Positions 35,382-45,957 of a stretch of DNA of 64,000 nt are shown piece after piece; positions within the stretch are counted from its first letter, which is position 1; the number at the start of each line of letters is the position of its first letter. Below the pieces are notes generated by a model. The model worked only from the letters and a program-made list of their open reading frames with translations, searched no databases and had not been told where the DNA came from. Source of the DNA: Epiperipatus broadwayi. Its lineage: Eukaryota; Onychophora; Udeonychophora; Euonychophora; Peripatidae. Location of the stretch: contig JAQFVV010012420.1 in the NCBI GenBank assembly GCA_028023455.1, positions 9,319,194-9,383,193 on the forward strand. Reading direction: 5' to 3'. A program made the translations under genes and the position numbers.

Positions 35382-38300
35382 ATCATAATTTTCTGAAACA
35401 TGACCAAAGATATAATGAAAAAGATAAATGATATCCAAGATGGTCATTTCACACTGAACCAGCACTCATCAGTTGGCTCAGATCACAATCTCTTGCACAT
35501 ATTTCCATCATTTGTTTAGAATTTTATAGATGGCAGTTTACTACAGTTTGATTACAAGTATCAAATTTTTTGTACTCACAACTTTGCCACAAAACAGTTT
35601 ATAGAATTATATTAATAATTATTACTGATTATTCATTAAATTAGCAATTTTCTTTAACCCAAATATATTGTTTAATTCTCAATTAATCATATATATATAT
35701 ATGTTAATAGAAGCATAACTCTCACTACACTACTGAAAAAATTATTTAATCGAAAGGATACATGTATATAATAGAAAAGCTCTTTTTAATATATGTTTTT
35801 ATTTTTAAAAAAACTATAATAGAAATTATTATTAGGCATATTTTCAGATAGTTATTGTTGAAGTTGATCTGTTTTTATTAATGACAAATTGTCACTTCAA
35901 TATCAATTGTTGTTTTTTTAACTTCACAGCCAGTTTCTTCAGATATTATTGCTCAAATAATTAAAAAAATTAACTGTTTCAAGTTTTTACGATTGATTTT
36001 TAAATATATATATAAAACCGAATTATGGTATCTAGAATTACGATTGATAGTAAAATTATATATGTTAACTTTTTTAAAAAAAAATAAAACTTGATAAAAA
36101 AAAAATAATAATAATAATAATAATAATTATTAATTGAAATAAAATTTTAGTTAACAAATTATAGGTTTATTTATATACTTACCAACATACAATATCACAA
36201 TTTTTTCATGTTTGCTCATATACTTCCAAGATCACTTATCTTCACCTTATTATAGAGCCATCTATTGTAAGCTTGAATAATTACTGAGCACCAGTGGTAT
36301 TTTTGCTCTCATTTAGGAATATTATCATTCAGCATTATATACAAAGTGTATATTTTCAGTTTTTAATCCTAATTCTTCAATGATGGCAAAAGTTGGAAAC
36401 AGATCTGGAGATCAGAATTTTATAACATTATACCATTTGGTGTCCATTAAACATTCAACCCTTTCAGTAGATGACTGTAGACTAGAATGAAGAAGATATA
36501 TTATTTTTATATACTTAGTGAATAGAGATTGTCTTTAGCAAAACAACTATAAATAATTATTTATCAAGATTTCAGCCTGTAATAAATCATTGGTAGCTGC
36601 AAGCCCATTTCAAATTGAATAATCACTAATTGCTGAATCTACATTCTAGTGCTTGATAATAGCTATATACATGAGAGGCTGTTTACATTCCATTTTGAAA
36701 CAGTAAGGCCAGAAAAAAATTAGTGGATATGAATTTATTGATGCAAATTTCCAATAATATCTGATAAGATTAAATATATCTGACTTTATTATTGAGTCTG
36801 GAAAATAAAATTTATGTAGCATCTTATATCAAACCAATTTCTTGCACTATAATTTTCTGTTTGAATGATTTTTTTGATTAAACATCTATAAAGGCAGATT
36901 AGACTAAGTTTGAATTGAAAAAGTAATTTTCTAACAGCTATTTATACATTTTGTGTTGAGACATTTTTTCTTTTGATATTTGGCAGATTAATATGTGTTA
37001 AGATAGGTAGCTATTACAATAAAGTAAATTTGAGTGTTCTACTAATATTTCTCACATGAATATTTAATTAATATCCATAAATTTTACATGAACATTTTTT
37101 CCTTCCAAATAATGGCACATTAGAATATGTAAGTGCTTAAGAAACTAATCTTAAAATATTTGCATTAGTTACTCAAAAATGTCAGCCATCTTTCCAAAGA
37201 AGTTGTTTTTAAAAATAATTTTAGAATTAACCTTAACAGATGAAAAAATTAAATTAGACTATGGATCCTAAGTCAATAGTATGAGATATATCAATATTTC
37301 AGTATTTTGTTGCAAGAAATTGTATTCATCTCATGAAATGCTTCTAATAATTGGATGGAAAGTTGAATATATTGTCTTTATGGTATAAAGCATCCTTCTT
37401 TATAGTTTCTATATTCTTGTTAAGAAGAATTTATTATGTCAGGAAAAGATACTTTTAAAAGGCCAAAGCAATAACAGTATAGACAAATTTTCTGATTCTG
37501 GAATGTTGCTGATGAATAATATATAAATAATGTAAGCAAAAGAATTGAACACTGTCAAAGAATCATTCACTAATCTTTTGTTTGTTACAATTATTATTTA
37601 GTATTGTTTGAATTTTTTTTATTGAAAAACATTTTTTTATTACATTTAAGAATTGTTAGATTTTTAAATCCTCCGTGTGGAATTGCAAGTTGATATATTG
37701 ATAAAGATAATTACCAATCTTTAATTTATTTTGGCTCTTCTCAATGTAGATATATAAAAATAGAAATTATTTAAAACATTAGTTTCTGGTCAAAAATTCT
37801 GTTTTTAGATCTCAAATACTGACATAAGATTTATTAAGATTATTGTTTCAGAGATATTGTAGGAAACATATGATATTGGCAATAGTTTTTTAGGTATTAT
37901 TAGTTTTTATTATCTATGCCAATTTTTTGGGATCATTTTTGTATGGATAATATTTGTAATAGGTTTATCAACTATGTTTTTGTTCCAAGTTTTTTTTAAA
38001 TTCTGAGAATATATTATCTATTATTGAGGTCTTATAACATCTGTTGGTTTAATGAGTATAGATTAGAAAAACATTGATAAAGAGAAGTTTGTAGCTCTGC
38101 TCTAATGCTTCTTTATCATAGTCTCTTTTTTTTTTCAGCATTAAAATCTAATATATGAGATTGGCAATTTCATTGGTCTTGACAATGGCAAATCTTTTAA
38201 AAGAACTCTATAATGTTCTGATTCTGTAGTTTTGTTTTTCAATGATCATTCCTCATCTTTTTTTCTTTGCATTATCATATTTCATAAGCTTAATTGCTGG

Positions 38301-40570
38301 AATTTTAGTCATTATATAGTGATTGAAAAGAACATGGCTTGATTTTTTTTTTAATTTGGAAATAATTTATTTCAATGTTTTCAAGAAATGATTCTTTCAC
38401 AGCTCTAGTGAGTTTATTGATGTTTCATAACAAGCAGGGATAGATAGGATTTTTTTAATATTCTTTTGAAAATATTCTATACATTGATTTCTATTGCATC
38501 TCAAGATTCAATGGCTTTTAGCTGTAAGCTAAGAATTCCATGGATTATATTGCCTATTGGGGGAGGGGGAGTTTATTATTAGTTGAAATAATGAATCTTG
38601 TTTCATTGAAGCACAAAAAAGTAATCAAGTCATTGTTATATATTGAAAAAAACATCTAAAAAGTAATATTTTTTTAATTCCTAAGGCAGTCTGTAGTAGA
38701 TTTGCTTATCCTGTATAGCTTATTAAAGGATAGAGATCTCTTCAGCATCCCTCAAACAAAAATAGTAATTTTTTTTTTTTAGTTTTAGTCCTAACTAAGA
38801 ATAGCTAGAAACCTATTTACAGATTAATAATTAAATGGGTGATTGGTTTGACTAAGAACTCATTAATTAAAAAATAATCCATATGTGTATGTAATAGCAT
38901 TACTATGTCATTAAAAAAAAAAAAAAAACTATTTTTTCTAATTCCTTACCTTAATTATTTTTCTTTTTCAATAAGGGTTTAAAAGTTACTGGAAGAAGAG
39001 AAAAACCAGCAGACATAATTTAGAAATGAAGAAAATTGTATAAAAATATATTAATTACAGTTGTAAAGATTGTTAGACAGTCCAAACTATAGGGATCATC
39101 AATAATAAGTGGCATTATGTAAAAATACATAAAAGGAATATGATATTTTATTTAAAAATGCACACATTTAGATTATATATGCATATATTAAGGAACTTAT
39201 CTCCTACGCCTTTGGCACTGTTAAATTCTGTCATAATTTTTTTTAAAGACAAAAAATAAAATGCTGATTATGATTTGATTCTTTTTTTTTTATTTAACAT
39301 TCACACACTACATTTTATTCTTTTATTAATTGGGTCGGAGAAAATTTACTGTTAAATAAATAATTATTAATAAAGTAAAATTTTACATTTAATTCTGAAA
39401 TCATATATATTAGGATCTTATCAAAGAGTTTTTAATAATGTTGATAATAAAATATTGTTTGTCGATAAGGAGAAATTCAAGTACTATTTTTCTCATGTTA
39501 AATAAATCCGTAGCTATTTCATAAAACAACTTTTTTTTAAACATATATTTAATTGGTCCAGAGCAAGTTTATTGTTAAATAAATAATTGTTAATACTTTT
39601 GCAAAGTACTGCCGTTTTCTGCCAGATTTTTAACAATAGTTTGTTCTTTTTTATAAGAGTGACCATTTTGGTTGCTTATTAACAATTTATATCGGGGATT
39701 GTTAAATCATTTGATATTATCATTTTACGTAAATATAATAGATTATCATGCTAAATCATAGTGAATTTTACCAAAAATTATAGTAATAATAATTTTATAG
39801 ATTCGAACAAAAATTTTGATTGTGAACAGAATTTTTTTTTAATATATATATATCTTTACATTGAAATATAACTACTTGTCATTTACATGATAAGAGAAGT
39901 ATAGAAAATAATCACAGATGACAATATTATTTTGTGCCATTTGTAAAATTGAGAAGTAATAAGACCAAATAGCACTATTTAATTTATCTTTTCAGTCTGT
40001 GCCATTTTATTTTTTAAACATCTGAATTTATACAGTATCCTAGATAATCCTTTTATGACAAACTTGAAAATACATAAATCTGAATTATTTTGAAAATTTT
40101 TCTATTTATATGTCATTATTTAATGTACATTTTAAAGCATTTTTATAATACTTATATTTGGAAATAAATCTAATTTTCACTATGTTTTCATATCAGAATA
40201 TTTTACATTACAATTTACTGCTACAGAATACAAATTGTTACAAAAGATGTCCTCAGATTCCAATTTTATATGGAAAATTTATTAACCATTCAGTTAGTCA
40301 GAAGAAAATGGGTATCAAGTTTTTTTAGTTGCAGGATGAAGTCCCAGATCAATTTGAATTGATTAGATGAATATTGATGCAGTTTCCACCATGGAGCGAG
40401 GTATTAGGCTCCTATGTATATTAAACCATGTTTACTTCTACCCTTTTATGAAACAATTAATTGTGTAAGTGATTTTAACAATATTCCTTATTAGTGTAAC
40501 TTATTACAAAAAACAACACTTCACATCCTTATTAATATATTATACTTAAATAATATAAACTAGAATTGTA
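35382..40570. other. Long AT-rich intergenic stretch
   Basis: About 5.2 kb without an identifiable gene. An (AAT)n microsatellite lies at 36101-36127 and an A run at 38912-38929. The 37.9-38.7 kb part has a codon-like texture on the minus strand but too many stops to assign to a family. Confidence 0.5.
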
Positions 40571-41067
40571 TTTTTATATTGGACTATTTCCATCATCTAA
40601 TATGTGTGTTAAATGTATTTAGAAAAATTCAATTTTATTTAAATATTCCAAATACATTCAACTGTTAGTAATATCACAGCAAACAAGTTAGTATATGCAC
40701 CAACTGTTAGTAATATCACAGCAAACAGGTTAGTATATGCACAACGCTTCAAGAGGTATTATTCTCCCCTCTTCAGGTGTTGCTGGCCTGACCAGTGACA
40801 GTACTAGCATGGGATTCGAACCTGGTTCCTTAGATTCTTGATTATTGAATTTTAAGGTAATGCTCTAACCATCTGAGCCATCCTGCCAAAGGCAACAGTC
40901 AGTAGAAATTTCATATACTTATCTATGAGGTTCCTCCTGATTTCTCCACTTTTTCTTAAGAGCAAAATTAATTAGTGTTTTCCATACGTTATGTATAGTC
41001 GCACTAGGTTGGCTTATGGGATTTTTGCCATTATAATGTGAGCAGCTACTTTAAATTTTCTTTTTGT
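40571..41067 (-). mobile_element. Penelope-like 3' end, left arm of palindrome
   Basis: The minus strand carries the last part of the Penelope-like ORF (AHMTMAK-like, [14 protein letters not shown], then LINFALKKKWRNQEEPHR), the tRNA-like module (box B GGTTCGAATCC as the complement of 40812-40822) and a CTGAAGA motif (40770-40776), ending with the GATGGAAATAGTCC tail near 40571. It is nearly the mirror image of 41075-41630. Confidence 0.8.
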
Positions 41068-41226
41068 ACCTCACATGACAATGGCAAAAAATCCCATAAG
41101 CCAACCTAGTGTGACTATACATAATGGATGGATACTACTAATCAACTTTGCTCTTATGAAAAAGTGGAGAAATCAGGAGGAACCTCATAGATAAGTATAT
41201 GAACTTTCTATCGACTGTTGTCTTTG

Positions 41227-41306
41227 GCAGGAGAGCTCAGTTGGTTAGAGTGTTACTTTAAAATTCAAAGCTCAAGATCTAAGGACCCAGGTTCGAATCC
41301 ATGCCA
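41227..41306 (+). repeat. tRNA-like module in Penelope-like 3' region
   Basis: A box-A-like GAGCTCAGTTGGTTAGAGTG and a perfect box-B-like GGTTCGAATCC (41290-41300) are 57 bases apart, as in a tRNA gene. The middle (TTACTTTAAAATTCAAAG) does not fold into a convincing anticodon arm. It occurs downstream of every Penelope-like copy of this family in the window (about 21.33-21.42, 25.32-25.40, 25.80-25.88, 28.27-28.35, 40.81-40.89 and 41.23-41.31 kb), so it belongs to the element and is not a tRNA gene. Confidence 0.7.
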
Positions 41307-41334
41307 GTACTGTCGCTGGTCAGGCCAGCAACAC

Positions 41335-41374
41335 CTGAAGAAGAGGGGAGAATAATACCTCTCGAAACATTGTG
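41335..41374 (+). ncRNA. Hammerhead-like motif of Penelope-like element
   Basis: CTGAAGA (41335-41341) is followed by a 6-bp stem II (GAGGGG with CCTCTC, 9-base loop), GAAAC (41364-41368), ATT, GT and then G. The order is that of a type I hammerhead with minimal stem III, but the base at the cleavage site is G, which is not tolerated, and stem I pairs poorly. It looks like a degenerate hammerhead of the kind reported at Penelope-like element ends. Confidence 0.45.
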
Positions 41375-41382
41375 CATATACT

Positions 41383-41535
41383 AACCTGTTTATATTACTA
41401 ACAGTTGGTGCATATACTAACCTGTTTGTTGTGATATTACTAACAGTTGGTGCATATACTAACTTGTTTGCTGTAATATTACTAACAGTTGGTGCATAAA
41501 CTAACCTATTTGCTGTGACATTACTAACAGTTGAA
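41383..41535 (+). repeat. ~42-bp minisatellite, about four units
   Basis: The unit is ACTAACAGTTGGTGCATATA followed by CTAACCTGTTTGCTGTGATATT, repeated with small changes. The left palindrome arm has only about two units (40660-40745), so the number changed after the arms were formed or they come from different copies. Confidence 0.9.
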
Positions 41536-41639
41536 TGTATTTGTAATATTTAAATAAAATAGAATTTTTCTAATAACATTCAGCACACAGATGATGGAAA
41601 TAGTCCAATATAAAAATACAACTAGAAGATCATCATCAC

Positions 41640-44589
41640 AAACCCTCAGGAAAATAATAAACTAGAATCATTTGAAAAAAATTTTACAATAAAAAATTTT
41701 TCATTGTTAATTGTTCAGTTGTGATTGTAGAATACAATTGCAAAGATATAATCGTTTGCAAATCATGAATGCTTTTAGATATTTTTTTGATAATCTGGAA
41801 TCAACTTATGGACCTGAAAAATATAGTCCTATTAAAGCAGTAATATAGTATATTTTGATTTTTTTTTAGTAATGATAGAATTTAGATGACTGCTTTTAAT
41901 AATATGTCTAAACAAATAACTTATTTAAATTTGGGTAGAGATACCTAGCTTCATGAAGGTAAAACATACTTTATAATCCTAAAAATGGTAAAACTGCATA
42001 TTTCAACACAACACCTGGACAAGATTTAAATTATAATAGTGATATTAGTTATAAAATTATCAGAATTTTTTAATAATATATATTCCAATAAAGTTGTGCC
42101 ACTTGATTTCAAGAATGCTACTTTTATAGCTTATAAAAATAAAGAAAATAGGGCAATTATTGATAATTGTTACCGATGAAAGCAAAAAATACTTTATTAA
42201 ATAGGTAGCATCTCGACATAGATTAATAGTTACCAAAGGTTCACCGATTTTTATTTCCAATAAAATACAAATTTTGTCAAGATGTGATTCGGTTAATAGA
42301 AATAATTTGTGGCACTATTTAAAATTAGTTGCCTACCAAGTATATTAATATTATACAATTTCTGAATGGTAGTATGACTGTTTTTACTGATAATGAAAAA
42401 TCTGAGGCCATTGAAATGAAAGATGAGCTAGCTCCAACTTTGTGTCACATTTTTGTGACTGGTTTTTGGAATATTTTATGAATAGCTTTACGAAGTAGGA
42501 ATCAATACATGTAATGGTTTTAGTGTTGAGCAGATTAAAAATAATTTATTCTTGCTATTGTGTTATTCTTATAATTCAGAAGATATCTACAGAATGTTCT
42601 TAATATTTGAATGCAACTTGACACAGATTTTGATTTAATAATCAATGTTCAAAAAAACTCAGTTACTTTATTTGACAATAATAAAAATAATATACAAATT
42701 AATTTTCAGAAACTTTTAGCTTAGATGATTATCAGCCTGAGAATGTAAAACAATTTAATGACTAATTTTTTAGATAAAAAGATCAAGATGAGATGCTCCA
42801 AAGATCCCGGTTACAAACTCTAACATGTTTTCATAGTAATAGAATAATTATTTCAATTAAATCAGTTGTATATAGAGCTATTATTATTTCATTTTTTTTG
42901 TATTGTATTGAGATATAAAGTTACTAAAATGTTCCCAAACTGACATGATAGTTTGTAAAACCAATCAGTAAAGTTGTTCATCTTATTGAATATTGTATTG
43001 AATCTAATATTACACCGTCTAATTTTTAATAGATTGATCATGTAAATCAAATGAAAAGTAACAAGCATCCAAAGAAAAAAAATTATGATGAACTTTGAAT
43101 TGGTTTTGTGAGAGACACATTTACATTGTGAAGATTGTCTTAAAGATGTAAACAGATAAAGTGTTAATTGCTTTCATTAGAAAGTTATGACAGGACACTA
43201 TAATGAATCATTATTATGAGATCAAATTGAAGGCGTTCAAAAAGAAAGTTTTATGCAGATGTTAAATGTGGATATATTTGTTTTATAGATTGATTGGTAA
43301 AATCATTGCAAACTCATTTTTGCCTTTTATTCTGTGGAATTAGAATAGTCATATCTATTTATAAGTTGTGCTAATGGTAATGATGTTTGGTCATAAGATC
43401 TGATGGAATGAACCATATCTTTTATAATTCCTAAATCAAACAGTATTAATGATAAATATCTTTATTAAAGTGTTTGGCAATAATATCAAATATTTTTTAG
43501 ATTGTTTCAATTCTATTTAAATAGTTAGCTTTTCGTTGCGATTTTTGTTATATGACCATCCAAATGCTGACCATTTCAACTATTAGATTCTATGTATTTT
43601 TTAGTATTGAATGGTGTTAATTTTAAAAAACTTATGAAGTAACTTTATTTTTATAATGATTAATTATTTTTCAAGATACAACAGCTTTAGTCAAACTAAA
43701 GTCAGATTAATATATAAATTCTTCACTTGTTTTTTTTTATTTTATAGTGGAAGCAAATGGAAGTTGTTGATTTAGAGAATATTTTAGATTCAGTTTTTTA
43801 GGGACTTGTATGGCATTTGAACATTTAATTATCCAATAAATTGTTATAATGACATCTCAATTTTATTTATATATCAATATTTTAGTAATAATCCAATTAT
43901 TTTTATATTTATGTTATCTATCTTGTCATTTGTTCTAGTGACAAATAGTTTTGCTCCATTTCAGACTTTTCTTTCAAAAATATCAGTGATACTTGCTTGT
44001 TCACTTGCTGTATATTTCATTTTGATTTCTTATTAATTTTGGTATATATCTTTCTGCTTCTTGTTTTGTGATCGGTAATCTATAGTGTTCTTTTATTAAA
44101 TGTTTTAAGTCTTGGATCTCTAAATAAGCACTGGTAATTTTTTGTTTGGTGCTGTGCTGAGTCTACTGATGAGCTCGACAGATGGCAGATAATGCAATGA
44201 AAATGCCAACAATATCTAACCAAAAGCTCCTGTTGCCTTGTATAATAGGATGTTTTATCAAATGCTAAATACTGTTTCTGATACAAACATTTTATCTGTC
44301 TCCTTTTTCAGTCACAAGTTATTTTAGGGTCCAGATGTCATGAGTTTCTCATACCTGGATATCTTAACTTTGGCAATGGTATTTTATATTTGTGCATCAA
44401 CATTTCCATCCTTTATCTGCACAGCATTTCTAATTTCGATTCCTTTTTTTTTTTTTTTTTTTAAGCTTAAATCTTTAAGAATTAATAAAGCAGTGATGGG
44501 CTCAGCAATCTTTAATTGTGATTTTTTCTTAAGACAGTACAATCACCAAAAAGTCAGTTTATAACTGGATTTGAGTGAAGGAATTTTGG
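41640..44589. other. Stretch without assignable features
   Basis: Between about 41.98 and 43.5 kb the plus strand has a decayed-coding look, with short blocks such as VVPLDFKNATFIAYKNKENR around 42090-42160. No family could be named. A 106-bp poly(T)-containing stretch and short ORFs at 44.08-44.56 kb are likewise unassigned. Confidence 0.4.
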
Positions 44590-45949
44590 CTGGCAAAGAT
44601 TTTATGGTTAGGCTAAGCTATTTAAGAGGCCTCTGCCTATTGCATTAATAGAAGGGCTTAGAAAATTTCTAAAAAATGGACTGCCTTATATAGTTTGGCT
44701 AGATTGTTGACCTGGCAAATTATTCATTGCAGATGTAGAAATAACAATAGTAGTATCAGTAGCAGTGAAACAGGAAATAATGGTAGTACTAAAGATAAGT
44801 ATTATAATTTTTTTCTACCTATAAATGCATGGAATATGTGAACAGTACTAAAGATAAGTATTATAATTTTTTTCTACCTATAAATGCATGGAATATGTGA
44901 ACAGTACTTGATACAAATTCTTCAAGATGAGAACTGGAGAGTACATTAATGGCTAAGAAGCTGTCATGATTTAAGATCCATATATCTCCTTTTAGTGAAC
45001 CATCCCAAAGGAAGTTTTATAGAATGGATGGATACAAGTTTGTTTTTTTGGAGAGGTGGGGGAGCAAGACAGGTCAGTCAATAAAAGAAGAATTAATAGT
45101 GGTAGATTTCCTGTAAAATCTAAGTATCTTTTATTGTTAGAATTTCTCATATCAATTAAAGTCTAATGGTGTTAAAAATTTGACTCAAACAATAATACTA
45201 GTGCGTATTTCATTATTGCCTATGCTCCAAATTTAGATTCAGAGAAGGAATGCTTTTATTCCTTGTTGGATAGCATTATTATAGCAATACTTATTTTTCT
45301 TTTTGTAGACTTAAATCAATAGATTTTGACAAAATGTTAGAAGTAATAGGATTGATGCTGTAAATTAAAATCATTTATTAATACTGAATTTTTGTATAAC
45401 ACATATTAGCTATTACAAACACTTTGTTTAAGCAGGATAACTGCTATAAAAGAATATTGATACTCCCATGTTCAAAACAATGGTATTTAATAGATTACAT
45501 TATAGTTGGTACAAGAGCTCACTTTTCATGAGTACAGATTATTGGACTGATTAGAGGTTGGTACATTCCAAAATTAAAATGATAGTTGCAATTAAAAACA
45601 GATATTATTGCAATCCTATTCACAAGAAAATTATGCTCATTTTTTAAATGAATCTACTATATGTACTAAATTGTAAAGCTATTAATAAAATTGCTAATTC
45701 AGGACACGCAGTACTAAAGCATGGAATGCTCGTAAAGAGTGGGTTGTGCATACAAGTAAATTATTTTGGGGTTCACTAAAAAGAATAATCACGATTGCTT
45801 TTCTGATGGTGTTAGTGATTTGATTAAAAAGAAATAGAATTTTCTGCTTGATAGAATAATAGAGCTTAATAAATATTACAATCAAGGGAAAAATTAAGAA
45901 GACTTTTAAATGTTCAATGGATTAAAATTGCAAAGAAGATACGTGGTCA
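44590..45949 (+). mobile_element. Non-LTR retrotransposon, endonuclease part
   Basis: Damaged endonuclease and linker sequence of a LINE. It reads YFIIAYAPNLDSEKECFYSL (usual form APT..S...K..FY), a damaged GDFN block, FCITHNLAITNTLFK, then YLIDYIIVRTR (45485-45520), and SLREVV-like, GFTKKNNHDCFSDGVSDLIK in the linker (45690-45840). The downstream part resumes at 48711 after the hAT insertion. A 59-bp tandem duplication lies at 44785-44902. Confidence 0.75.
44785..44902. repeat. 59-bp tandem duplication
   Basis: A unit starting AGTACTAAAGATAAGTATTA is present twice without visible differences (44785-44843 and 44844-44902), followed by the start of a third unit (AGTACT). Confidence 0.95.
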
Positions 45950-45957
45950 TTCTAGAT

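Larger units (their letters stand above)
41075..41630 (+). mobile_element. Penelope-like 3' end, right arm of palindrome
   Basis: It starts with the coding tail [19 protein letters not shown] and LINFALMKKWRNQEEPHR, then CTTTGGCAGGAGAGCTCAGT, the tRNA-like module, the hammerhead-like motif, four units of a ~42-bp repeat and the GATGGAAATAGTCC tail at about 41598. The 5' two thirds of the element are missing. The pair forms a palindrome of about 1.06 kb with a spacer of only a few bases. Confidence 0.85.

Noticed and set aside
41383-41535. CRISPR-like array
   Set aside because: The ~42-bp units are contiguous tandem repeats without unique spacers, in an animal genome; a minisatellite.
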